This document shows positions 7,348 through 14,007 of a DNA stretch of 14,110 bases, piece after piece (the stretch's first letter is position 1; every line of letters begins with the position of its first letter). The notes under the pieces were generated by a model. It was not told where the DNA came from. It did not search any database and worked only from the letters and a program-made list of their open reading frames with translations. The translations under genes were made by a program, and so were the position numbers. The DNA is from Synechococcales cyanobacterium PMM_0003 (GTDB taxonomy: Bacteria; Cyanobacteriota; Cyanobacteriia; Pseudanabaenales; Pseudanabaenaceae): positions 1 through 14,110 of the forward strand of contig CASBRC010000251.1 in the NCBI GenBank assembly GCA_949128015.1. The letters run 5' to 3'.

Positions 7348-7760
7348 GATTTAATGGTTAGCCATTGTTGCAAGATTAGTGCAGCAGCTTTGCGATCAAT
7401 CATTTCTTTGTTGTGCCTTGTGGAAATACCTTGCGATCGCATCATTTCTTCGGCTTCGTAAGATGTCAGACGCTCATCGACAAATTCCACGGCGATACCT
7501 AATTGCTTTGCAGCACCATGGGCAAATTTTTGGACATGTTTGGCTTGATGCCCCAGTGAGCCATCCATGTTGTATGGCAAGCCCACCACAAGGGTATTAA
7601 TATCGCGCTCGACAATTAGCGATCGCAATATTGCCATGTCTTCATCCCATGATCTACGGGTAATGGTGGTAATGCCATGAACCGATATGCCGAGGCGATC
7701 GCATCCTGCGACACCAATACGTTTTCGCCCAACATCCAAACCTAGTGCGGCATATTGCAT
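7338..7760 (-). CDS. ruvX: RuvX/YqgF family RNase H-fold nuclease
   Basis: A 140-residue protein of the usual family length. Motifs are LGLDVGRKRIGVA (7-18, Asp9), VVGLPYNMDGS (58-68), FVDERLTSYEAEEMM (93-107, Glu96) and the C-terminal DRKAAALILQQWL (Asp122). These supply the three acidic metal-binding residues of this RNase H-like family. RuvX/YqgF proteins are annotated as putative Holliday junction resolvases, and the E. coli protein is implicated in 16S rRNA 5'-end processing. The ATG at 7760 is 39 bp after eda, with a palindrome in the gap. The final residues SRT and the stop lie inside a hairpin, so this C-terminus may differ from relatives. Confidence 0.93.
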   Translation of the reverse strand: MQYAALGLDVGRKRIGVAGCDRLGISVHGITTITRRSWDEDMAILRSLIVERDINTLVVGLPYNMDGSLGHQAKHVQKFAHGAAKQLGIAVEFVDERLTSYEAEEMMRSQGISTRHNKEMIDRKAAALILQQWLTIKSRT

Positions 7761-7775
7761 AAAACTTCTCGCTTA

Positions 7776-7796
7776 GTGCGGCGCGAAGCGCCGCAC
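7776..7796. repeat. GC-core palindrome between eda and ruvX
   Basis: GTGCGGCGC and GCGCCGCAC form a perfect 9-bp stem around a GAA loop, nearly filling the 39-bp gap between two co-oriented genes. It is a short-armed member of the palindrome family also seen at 181-221 and 8509-8557. Confidence 0.7.
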
Positions 7797-7799
7797 ATA

Positions 7800-8495
7800 C
7801 TATTGGTTTTGGAAGGGTTGAACTTTTTGGATGAGGGTTTGCGATCGCAAAGTGATCGCTGTCCAGTCATCATCTGCGATCGCTTCTGTTGAAAACAAAT
7901 GACTAGAAATGCCAACTGCGATCGCCCCAGCCGCCAGAAATTGATCCGCATTTTGAATCGTAATTCCGCCCGTAGGAATTAAGGGAATATCGCGCAATAC
8001 AGGCTGCAAGCATTTTAGGTAATCAATTCCCCCCATCACTTTAATTGGAAAAACTTTAACGGCAGCAGCTCCAGATTGCCATGCAGTAATTATTTCCGTC
8101 GGTGTCAAAGCTCCTGCAATTACAGGAATATTATGCTCTGCCCCTTTAGCAATCAATTCGGGATTAGTGTGGGGCGTAAATAAAAAGCTACAACCACAGG
8201 CGATCGCCCTCTCAGCACTATCGACATCTAAAATAGTGCCTGTACCGATTTTGCAGTCAGGTAACTCCTGCTGCAATTTGGGAATTAATGATTCGGCGCG
8301 ATCGGTATTCCAAGCAATCTCGATGAGCTTAATTCCACCTGCGGCGGCGGCAAGTGCCATTTCTCTTGCAGTACCAATATTATCAGCACGAATAATGGCG
8401 ATAATACGATGCTGCTGCAACAAACTGAGCCAAGGATTCACAGGGTTTTTGCAAAAAATTGCATTTGCGATCGACTGCCAAAGATCATGACACAA
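7800..8495 (-). CDS. eda: KDPG/KHG aldolase (Entner-Doudoroff)
   Basis: A class I aldolase of the Eda family, which cleaves 2-keto-3-deoxy-6-phosphogluconate to pyruvate and glyceraldehyde 3-phosphate in the cytosol. Visible motifs, numbered from the TTG at 8495, are IIAIIRADN (Arg36), GGIKLIEIAWNT (Glu59), GTGTILD, FLFTPHTNPELI, AAAVKVFPI with the Schiff-base Lys147, and IPTGGI. The TTG start gives 231 residues. An in-frame GTG at 8441 (VNPWLSLLQQHRI) would give 213, the length of E. coli Eda, and homology begins only about there. Neither has a strong Shine-Dalgarno, so the start is uncertain. The strand and phosphate-site residue IAWNT differ from the E. coli VTLRT. ruvX follows on the same strand. 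Confidence 0.88.
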   Translation of the reverse strand: MCHDLWQSIANAIFCKNPVNPWLSLLQQHRIIAIIRADNIGTAREMALAAAAGGIKLIEIAWNTDRAESLIPKLQQELPDCKIGTGTILDVDSAERAIACGCSFLFTPHTNPELIAKGAEHNIPVIAGALTPTEIITAWQSGAAAVKVFPIKVMGGIDYLKCLQPVLRDIPLIPTGGITIQNADQFLAAGAIAVGISSHLFSTEAIADDDWTAITLRSQTLIQKVQPFQNQ

Positions 8496-8508
8496 AGCCT
8501 TGTTTTTG

Positions 8509-8557
8509 CAAACCCAGAGAAAAGGCGGCGCGAAGCGCCGCCTTTTCTCTGGGTTTG
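8509..8557. repeat. Long GC-core palindrome between divergent eda and prxQ
   Basis: A perfect 23-bp stem with a GAA loop. The outer arm begins CAAACCCAGAGAAAA and the inner core is GGCGGCGC/GCGCCGCC. It occupies the promoter-side gap shared by eda (minus) and the peroxiredoxin gene (plus), so it cannot be the terminator of either. It is a member of the window's palindrome family. Confidence 0.75.
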
Positions 8558-8629
8558 TAAAAGTGAGATGTTCTCGCAGGCTGTAGTACTTGATAATATG
8601 TTTTGGATAACCACTTATAGAGAATATCT

Positions 8630-9085
8630 ATGGCTTTAAATGTTGGCGATCGCGCCCCAGAATTTAGCGTGGCTGATACCCACGGCAACATCGTTACTCT
8701 CTCCAGTCTCAAAGGCAAGCGCGTTGTTCTATATTTCTATCCTCGCGATAACACTTCTGGATGCACTAAAGAAGCTTGCGGTTTTCGTGATAACTATGCT
8801 CAATTTGAAGCCAAAAACACGCTAATTTTTGGCGTTAGCACCGATGATGCCAAGTCACATCAGAAATTTATCGAAAAATTTGATTTGCCCTTCCCATTAC
8901 TCTGTGATGTCGATGCGAAGGTCTCGACAGCCTACGAGAGTTATGGCAAAAAACAAATGATGGGTAAAGAATATATGGGTATTTTCCGCAATACCTTTGT
9001 GATCGATCCAGAAGGTAAAATCGAGAAAATTTATCTTGCAGTTAAAGCTGAAGCACACCCTGTCCAAGTACTTGCAGACATCTAG
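8630..9085 (+). CDS. PrxQ/BCP-type peroxiredoxin
   Basis: A 151-residue thioredoxin-fold peroxidase that reduces H2O2 and organic hydroperoxides using thioredoxin. The active site YFYPRDNTSGCTKEAC has peroxidatic Cys45 and a candidate resolving Cys50, the same spacing as in E. coli BCP. Thr42 and Pro38 complete the PxxxTxxC motif. The common TPGC is TSGC here, which should be neutral. The later FRNTFVIDPEGKI stretch contains the conserved Arg. The ATG at 8630 has a weak GAGA upstream. No signal peptide is seen, so it is cytosolic. It is divergent from eda and separated from folP by a hairpin terminator, so it is probably a single-gene transcript. Confidence 0.93.
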   Translation: MALNVGDRAPEFSVADTHGNIVTLSSLKGKRVVLYFYPRDNTSGCTKEACGFRDNYAQFEAKNTLIFGVSTDDAKSHQKFIEKFDLPFPLLCDVDAKVSTAYESYGKKQMMGKEYMGIFRNTFVIDPEGKIEKIYLAVKAEAHPVQVLADI

Positions 9086-9116
9086 ATAAATGGGGGTGCA
9101 AAGCACCCCTATTTAT
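9086..9116 (+). terminator. Terminator of the peroxiredoxin gene
   Basis: Directly after the TAG, ATAAATGGGGGTGC (9086-9099) pairs with 9103-9116 through 14 positions, one a G-U pair, with an AAA loop. The sequence after it is only moderately T-rich. The longest folP reading frame starts with an ATG inside this stem, which argues against that start. Confidence 0.7.
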
Positions 9117-9140
9117 TTGAAATCAACTGAGGCTAAAACA

Positions 9141-10016
9141 TTGAATCCAAGCTCAAGTAAGACTGCTAAACCAACTAAATTAACTAATTGGATCATTCGC
9201 GATCGCAAATTTATTTGGGGCGATCGCACTTATCTGATGGGCATTTTGAATGTTACGCCCGATAGCTTTAGCGATGGTGGTCAATTTGACTCACGAGATG
9301 CCGCGTTAAAACAGGTCGCGCAGATGTTGCCTTATATTGACATGCTCGATATTGGCGGCGAATCTACTAGACCAAATGCTCAGCCAGTCAGCGCTGATGA
9401 AGAATGCGATCGCATTCTGCCAATTATTCAAGCGATCCGTGAAACCTATCCCAACTTACCGATCTCTGTCGATACCGTAAAGGCAAGTGTCGCTAAATCT
9501 GCGATCGCCGCAGGAGCCGATATGCTCAATGATGTCTCCGCAGGTAGATTCGATCCTGAAATGTTGCCTCTGGCTGGGAAGTTGCAAGTACCCATTTTTT
9601 TAATGCATATGCAAGGTGAACCGCGCACGATGCAAACCAATCCTCAATATCGCGATGTGGTACAAGATGTTAAGCAATTTCTCACCGAGGCAATTTCAGT
9701 TGCCAAAGCTTGCGGTATACCCAAACATTTAATTGCGATCGATCCGGGCATTGGCTTTGGCAAGACACTCGATCATAATCTTGAGATTTTAAGAAATTTA
9801 CGTTCATTTCAATCAATCGCTACACCTCTATTACTCGGAGTATCACGCAAAAGCTTTATTGGTAAACTTTGCGATCGCCCCGATCCTTGCGATCGCCTAT
9901 TTGGGACAATTGCAGCGTGTGGGGCATGCATTGCAGGTGGGGCTGATATCTTGCGAGTACATGATCCCCAAGAAATATTTGATGCTTGTCGTGTTAGTGA
10001 CGCGATATTTAGATAA
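9141..10016 (+). CDS. folP: Dihydropteroate synthase
   Basis: A TIM-barrel enzyme joining 6-hydroxymethyl-dihydropterin diphosphate and p-aminobenzoate in folate synthesis. It carries the full motif set: LMGILNVTPDSFSDGG, DIGGESTRPNA, SVDTVKA, LNDVSAG, LMHMQG, IDPGIGFGKTLDHN, GVSRKSFIG and a terminal RVHD. The open frame begins at ATG 9090 (308 residues), but that codon lies inside the upstream terminator stem. I prefer TTG at 9141 (291 residues), which has GAGG 8 nt upstream. Domain homology begins only around RDRKFIWGDRTYLMG, so either start leaves the enzyme complete. No other folate gene is adjacent. Confidence 0.93.
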   Translation: MNPSSSKTAKPTKLTNWIIRDRKFIWGDRTYLMGILNVTPDSFSDGGQFDSRDAALKQVAQMLPYIDMLDIGGESTRPNAQPVSADEECDRILPIIQAIRETYPNLPISVDTVKASVAKSAIAAGADMLNDVSAGRFDPEMLPLAGKLQVPIFLMHMQGEPRTMQTNPQYRDVVQDVKQFLTEAISVAKACGIPKHLIAIDPGIGFGKTLDHNLEILRNLRSFQSIATPLLLGVSRKSFIGKLCDRPDPCDRLFGTIAACGACIAGGADILRVHDPQEIFDACRVSDAIFR

Positions 10017-10055
10017 ATGTTTTTTATCACTAAATAGGTAGGCAAAAGAAACCTT

Positions 10056-10110
10056 AAAACCCAAAAAGCTGTAGCGCACGCGCAGCGTGCGCTACAGCTT
10101 TTTGGGTTTT
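10056..10110. repeat. Perfect 26-bp palindrome downstream of folP
   Basis: The left arm begins AAAACCCAAAAAGCTGTAGC and ends with GCACGC; the right arm is its exact complement, with a GCA loop. It lies 40 bp after the folP stop and could terminate folP, but there is no long T-run outside the stem. It belongs to the palindrome family and has the longest arms in this window. The remaining gap to 10275 shows no gene. Confidence 0.75.
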
Positions 10111-10274
10111 GGGTTTGATTACGCTTGACTACTTATGAAGATATTGCATAATTCCTATGCACAACTAGCCAATATGAGAAAGTATCTATAACAGTCCATC
10201 AGTTACAATAGCCAGATAGGATGTAGGCTTTAATACAATCCAGTAAAGTTTATAAATTTTTTAGAGGGCAAGAC

Positions 10275-11378
10275 GTGCCACAGGCTAAGCATTTGCTGAT
10301 TGGTTCCACCAGATCAGGCAGTGGAAAATCAGCAACAATTTTGGGATTGACATACAACTTGCAAGCCAAGGGTTATAAAGTTGGCTACGGTAAGCCAATC
10401 GGTACTTTTACGACCAAAGAATTACCCGAATCAGCCGAACGCACTGAAGCTGATGTGGAATTTATCAAAAAAGCCTTAAATTTACCGCAATCACTCTTGC
10501 GACCTACTCTACTTAATCTCGACCGAGCCGCACTCCAGCGCCGTCTATCTGGTGAAGATAAAGCTGATTACAGCAACAAGTTGGAAGAATACAAAAAACA
10601 AATTGAAGGCGATCTCGTACTTTTAGAAGCCCCTGCAAATACTGCCGAAGGTGCAATTTTTGGGCTTTCACTAGAGGAAATGGCGGATCAACTCGAAGCC
10701 CCCATTTTGTTAGTAATGCGATTTGGTTCGCTTTTGGTTGTTGATCATATCTTGATGGCAAAACAACGCTTTGGCGATCGCCTTTTAGGAGTAGTGATCA
10801 ATGATATTCCTGATGAACAATATGAAACTGCGATCGAGGTACTACATCCTTACCTCGAAAACCAAGGGATTCCCGTGTTTGCCCTGATGCCTGAAAATCG
10901 CACCTTGCGTAGTGTCAGTGTCTCGGAAATCATTGAACAACTTGGTGCAACCATCCTTTGCACTCCTGAAAATATTGATTTAGACAAAATCATGGTTGAG
11001 GAACTTAAAATTGGCGCAATGGATGTCAACTCCGCCCAAAGCTATTTCCGCAAGTCCTATAACAAAGCTGTAATCACAGGCAGTAGCCGTATCGATCTCC
11101 AGTTTGCAGCATTAGAAACATCGACTAATTGCTTAATTCTGACGGGTCGCCCCTTTATTAACGATGATGTTGCTCATAAAGCTATGGAGTTAGGTGTGCC
11201 GATCCTCTCTGTTAGCAAAGACACCCTCAGCACGGTCAGTATTATCGAAGGTTGTCTTGGTCAAGTTCGTCTACATGAAGGTGTGAAAGTGACTAGCATT
11301 TGCGACATGATGTCTAAATATTTTAATTTTGATCGCTTCTTAAAATTGATGCATATCAAGGCTTTAGCCACAGTTTAA
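10275..11378 (+). CDS. Phosphotransacetylase-family protein: BioD-like P-loop domain plus DRTGG domain
   Basis: A 367-residue cytosolic protein. The N-terminal half (about 5-205) is a BioD/CobQ-like P-loop domain with Walker A GSTRSGSGKS (10-19) and a DLVLLEAPANTAEG segment (about 113-126) in the place of the BioD acidic loop. Residues about 215-330 match the DRTGG domain, seen as VITGSSRIDLQFAALET. This is the layout of the N-terminal part of long bacterial phosphotransacetylases, but the catalytic PTA domain is absent, so phosphate acetyltransferase activity is not expected. A regulatory or nucleotide-sensing role is plausible but unproven. The start is GTG, with GAGGG 6 nt upstream. It stands alone; a decayed tnpB begins just after its stop. 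Confidence 0.82.
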   Translation: MPQAKHLLIGSTRSGSGKSATILGLTYNLQAKGYKVGYGKPIGTFTTKELPESAERTEADVEFIKKALNLPQSLLRPTLLNLDRAALQRRLSGEDKADYSNKLEEYKKQIEGDLVLLEAPANTAEGAIFGLSLEEMADQLEAPILLVMRFGSLLVVDHILMAKQRFGDRLLGVVINDIPDEQYETAIEVLHPYLENQGIPVFALMPENRTLRSVSVSEIIEQLGATILCTPENIDLDKIMVEELKIGAMDVNSAQSYFRKSYNKAVITGSSRIDLQFAALETSTNCLILTGRPFINDDVAHKAMELGVPILSVSKDTLSTVSIIEGCLGQVRLHEGVKVTSICDMMSKYFNFDRFLKLMHIKALATV

Positions 11379-11384
11379 AAAGAG

Positions 11385-11970
11385 AGGTGTTATTACAGTA
11401 GATAAATATGACCTATCCGCACAGTGTACTGTACTAGCCAAAGAGTTTGACTTTGCAAAAAAAATTAAACTCAACAGCAAGACAGGTAAGTGCGAAACGT
11501 TCTTGGTCTAGCATTTCTAGGTTCTTTGATAACTGCAAAAAAAAGTGTGTCAGGCAAGACTTGCGCTGAGCAAAGCCGAAGTAAAGGATATCCCAAATTT
11601 AAGAAACGTGGCAATTCAGTTGAATATAAACAATCTGGATGAAAACTCTCTGAAGATCGGAAATATCTAAATTTAACTGATGGTTTTAAAATTGGCAGAT
11701 TGAAGTTAGTTGGTTCACAAAATCTAAATTTCTACCAGATTGAGCAAATAAAACGCATCAGATTAGTTTGCCGCGCTGATGGTTACTATGCTCACTCAAA
11801 AAGTTACAGCGCAAGGTTTTTAAGCGTAAGAAGGGTTCGTTTAATCGCCGCAAGGCAATTAAACGATTAGCAAGAAAACACTTACAAGTTAGCAAAATAG
11901 ATGCAAGTCTAGTTGGTAAGCTGTCTCGCTGAATCAGGAATCTCATTGGCTTCAGCCCTAAGAGTGTCAA
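11385..11970 (+). mobile_element. Remnant of an IS200/IS605-type insertion sequence
   Basis: The 650-bp gap between the DRTGG gene and ycf37 is mostly this remnant. It contains the decayed tnpB and a right-end-like tail ending around GAGTGTCAA (11962-11970), with a short imperfect hairpin just before it (CTCATTGGC, TTC, then AGCCCTAAGAG). Such a tail is where the guide RNA scaffold of tnpB elements lies. No tnpA is present, and the left end is missing or unrecognisable. Confidence 0.7.
11395..11936 (+). pseudogene. Decayed tnpB (RNA-guided nuclease of IS605-type elements)
   Basis: Fragments of TnpB appear in order in shifting frames: DKYDLSAQCTVLAKEFDFAK, then KLNSTARQVSAKRSWSSISR with FFDNCKKK, then YPKFKKRGNSVEYKQSG followed by an in-frame TGA and KLSEDRKYLNLTDGFKIG, then QIEQIKRIRLVCRADGYYA, and finally KLQRKVFKRKKGSFNRR with KAIKRLARKHLQVSK, ending at SR-stop. 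The N-terminal 50-60 residues are missing. Internal deletions have removed the RuvC-I aspartate region and everything from RuvC-II through the zinc finger. No nuclease activity is possible. Family recognition is from memory of cyanobacterial TnpB sequences. Confidence 0.85.
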
Positions 11971-12028
11971 TAGGGTGTAATGATAGGAAAGCCCCACTAA
12001 TAAAATTGACTGAATTTAATAAATATAT

Positions 12029-12559
12029 ATGGATAGTACATTAGCGATCGCATATCTTGGGGCGTTAGTCTTGCTCTTAGCAGGGGTTAGCTGGTTAGTG
12101 ATCCGCCAGATTTTGAAAGCACGTGGTTTAGAAAAAGTAATTTCTGACCTCCAGCCCAAACTGCAAAAGGAGAAAGGCACACCTGAAGACTATTACCAAC
12201 TTGGTAGTGTGTATTTGCGAAAAAAACTCTATGCTCAAGCCATTGTCTTATTTAACAAGGCGCTGAAGGAAGGCGGAGACAATATTCCTGAAGTTTATAA
12301 CGCCTTGGGCTTTTCATATTTCTCGCAAGAGCAATATGACTTGTCGATCAAAAACTATAAAGAGGCGATCGCATTGCAAGATGGCTATGTAACGGCGATG
12401 AACAATCTCGCCCATGCCTACGAGAAGAAAAAGTTGTTGCCTCAAGCGCTCGAAATGTACGAGCAAGTGATAAAGCTTGACGAAAAGAATGAAACTGCTA
12501 AACGCCGCCTAACTTCTTTACGCAAGCAGGTTGTACCAACTGCAACAGCAAAGCAATAA
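12029..12559 (+). CDS. ycf37: Ycf37, TPR photosystem I assembly factor
   Basis: A 176-residue protein with one N-terminal membrane helix (5-27) and then three tetratricopeptide repeats (about 52-85, 87-119, 120-153), with YYQLGSVYLRKKLYAQAI, VYNALGFSYFSQEQYDLSI and AMNNLAHAYEKKKLLPQAL as the helix-A/B cores. Length, topology and the VIRQILKARG segment after the helix match cyanobacterial Ycf37 (plant PYG7), a thylakoid protein needed for photosystem I assembly or stability. A generic TPR protein is the alternative, but the whole-length fit is good. There is no clear Shine-Dalgarno before the ATG. The last codons (AKQ-stop) lie in the shared terminator with mnmA. Confidence 0.82.
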   Translation: MDSTLAIAYLGALVLLLAGVSWLVIRQILKARGLEKVISDLQPKLQKEKGTPEDYYQLGSVYLRKKLYAQAIVLFNKALKEGGDNIPEVYNALGFSYFSQEQYDLSIKNYKEAIALQDGYVTAMNNLAHAYEKKKLLPQALEMYEQVIKLDEKNETAKRRLTSLRKQVVPTATAKQ

Positions 12560-12598
12560 AAAAGGGAGGCTTACGCCTCCCTTTTTTATTGCTTTGCT
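12547..12598. terminator. Bidirectional terminator shared by ycf37 and mnmA
   Basis: A perfect 24-bp stem (12547-12570 with 12575-12598) around a TTAC loop. GGGAGGC/GCCTCCC forms the GC core, flanked by A6 on one side and T6 on the other, so it works as an intrinsic terminator on both strands. Each arm also contains the end of a gene: GCAAAGCAATAA encodes the final AKQ-stop of both convergent proteins. Confidence 0.92.
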
Positions 12599-13737
12599 TC
12601 GATCAGTCCGCCGCCTAGCAACAAATCATCGTGATAAAACACCGCCGCTTGACCGGGGGTAATGCTAAATTGTGGCTCGTCAAATATGATTTTGGCTCGA
12701 CCGCCTTCAAGGGGGATCACGATCGCAGATGCAGGCACGGTCTTATAGCGAACTTGGACATCGGCATGAAAAGGCGTATCAGTCTCTGCGATCGACACCC
12801 AGTTCACTTGATCGATCGTACATTCTTTTTCATGGGCTTCAGTACGATCGCCAACGATAACTTCATTTTTAATAGGATCTAGGGCAACTACATACAAAGG
12901 ATTTGCCGCCGCAACACCCAAGCCTTTGCGCTGACCAATGGTGTAGTGATATGTCCCATCATGCTCACCCAAGATATTGCCTTGAGTATCGACGATTTTG
13001 CCTTGGATGGGCGTGAGATATTTATCTAGAAATGCACGCATGGAGCCATTGGCTTCGACTAGACATAAATCCATGCTTTCGGCTTTTTCGGCGGTCGCTA
13101 AGCCAAACTCGGCGGCGATTTTGCGGGTTTCGATCTTAGTAATTTCTCCTAATGGAAAAACGCAGCAACTTAACTCTTCTTGTCCAACTTCGTAAAGAAA
13201 ATAGGACTGATCCTTGGTTTCGTCAACAGCACGGCGCAGCTCATAGCGTCCTGAAGTTTCATTAAAATTCAGCTTGGCATAATGTCCCGTCGCGATTTTG
13301 TGAATACCTAATTTTTCACGGGCATAGGTCATCATTGGCGCAAATTTTACTGCCTTGTTGCAGCGTGAACATGGTAGGGGCGTAGAGCCTGCGGCATAGC
13401 CTGTAACTAGATAGTTAATAATGCTTTGTTCAAAGACATCACGACTATCGACAATTTCATGGGGGATTTCTAATTCTTCGCATAGACGTGCTGCGTCAAC
13501 CATTCCTTCGGAACAGCATTGTCCTTTGCCACGCATTAACCACAGTGTCAATCCTGTTACGTCATATCCTGCCCGATGCAATAGGGCCGCAGCCACGGAG
13601 CTATCAACGCCGCCTGATAAACCGACGACTATTTTTTCAGCGCCTAGTTTTTTTGTGCTTATTTTTTCAGTACTTTTAGTAATGCTTTCTGTAACTTCTG
13701 CGATTTCTGCGTTTGACATTTGCTGCGATCGAACCAT
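12586..13737 (-). CDS. mnmA: MnmA, tRNA-specific 2-thiouridylase
   Basis: A 383-residue enzyme that activates U34 of Lys, Glu and Gln tRNAs with ATP and installs sulfur. Residues 1-33 are a polar extension. The PP-loop [12 protein letters not shown] is at 38-49. The catalytic cysteine pair is seen as [12 protein letters not shown] (Cys126, with Cys123 nearby) and SMDLCLVE (Cys225). [23 protein letters not shown] and the C-terminal beta-barrel region ending in [17 protein letters not shown] are all present. The LPCSRCN and SMDLC forms differ from the E. coli NPDVMCN and TGICFI forms, and I take them as the cyanobacterial version. The start could be ATG 13737 or the ATG six codons later. It converges with ycf37. 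Confidence 0.94.
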   Translation of the reverse strand: MVRSQQMSNAEIAEVTESITKSTEKISTKKLGAEKIVVGLSGGVDSSVAAALLHRAGYDVTGLTLWLMRGKGQCCSEGMVDAARLCEELEIPHEIVDSRDVFEQSIINYLVTGYAAGSTPLPCSRCNKAVKFAPMMTYAREKLGIHKIATGHYAKLNFNETSGRYELRRAVDETKDQSYFLYEVGQEELSCCVFPLGEITKIETRKIAAEFGLATAEKAESMDLCLVEANGSMRAFLDKYLTPIQGKIVDTQGNILGEHDGTYHYTIGQRKGLGVAAANPLYVVALDPIKNEVIVGDRTEAHEKECTIDQVNWVSIAETDTPFHADVQVRYKTVPASAIVIPLEGGRAKIIFDEPQFSITPGQAAVFYHDDLLLGGGLIEAKQ

Positions 13738-13773
13738 TCAACCTAAATTGTATCGCAAGTTAGGATTTAAAAA

Positions 13774-13804
13774 GCTATGGCACACGCTGCGCGTGCGCCG
13801 TAGC
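13774..13804. repeat. Degenerate GC-core palindrome upstream of mnmA
   Basis: GCTATGGCACACGC and GCGTGCGCCGTAGC pair around a TGC loop with two imperfect positions. The core resembles that of 10056-10110 (GTAGCGCACGC), so it looks like a decayed member of the same family. It lies 37 bp upstream of the mnmA start. Confidence 0.6.
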
Positions 13805-13815
13805 ATAAGTTTTCT

Positions 13816-13891
13816 GTAGGGTTCGTTAGCGGCAGCGTAACGAACCTTGATCTGTTGAGGCGTGCGTTACGCTATCGCTAACACACCCTAC
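13816..13891. repeat. Nested inverted repeat of a common cyanobacterial intergenic type
   Basis: GTAGGGTTCGTTAGCG (13816-13831) faces CGCTAACACACCCTAC (13876-13891), 14 of 16 positions complementary. Inside are GGTTCGTTA/TAACGAACC and a GCGTTACGCTATCGCTAAC stretch. Motifs of the form GTAGGGTGNGTTAGCG are widely scattered in cyanobacterial intergenic DNA. No coding potential is seen. Confidence 0.65.
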
Positions 13892-13947
13892 GAAGGCTCA
13901 CAGCTAGACGTTAGGAGATTTCTAGCAAAGAATTTACCCTACCCTAA

Positions 13948-14007
13948 CCCTCCCCTTTGCAAGGGGAGGGAACAAGATTTCTAGTTTTCCCCCTTTGCAA
14001 GGGGGAA
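13948..14007. repeat. Pair of C-rich hairpins, CCCCTTTGCAAGGGG type
   Basis: Two hairpins with the same TGC loop: CCCTCCCCTT/AAGGGGAGGG (13948-13970) and TTCCCCCTT/AAGGGGGAA (13987-14007). GATTTCTAG precedes each one, suggesting a tandem repeat unit. With 13774-13891 they fill most of the 373-bp gap at the right edge. From 14041 to 14110 there are short open frames on both strands, none recognisable. Confidence 0.6.

Noticed and set aside
11758..11997. Minus-strand ORF of 79 codons in the tnpB relic
   Set aside because: It is antisense to recognisable TnpB fragments on the plus strand.
13421..13819. Plus-strand ORF of 132 codons opposite mnmA
   Set aside because: It lies almost wholly antisense to the conserved PP-loop half of mnmA and shows no domain or plausible start signal.
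13948..14007. CRISPR-like spacing of repeated hairpins
   Set aside because: There are only two units of unequal sequence, with a 16-bp interval; this is a hairpin repeat pair and not an array.
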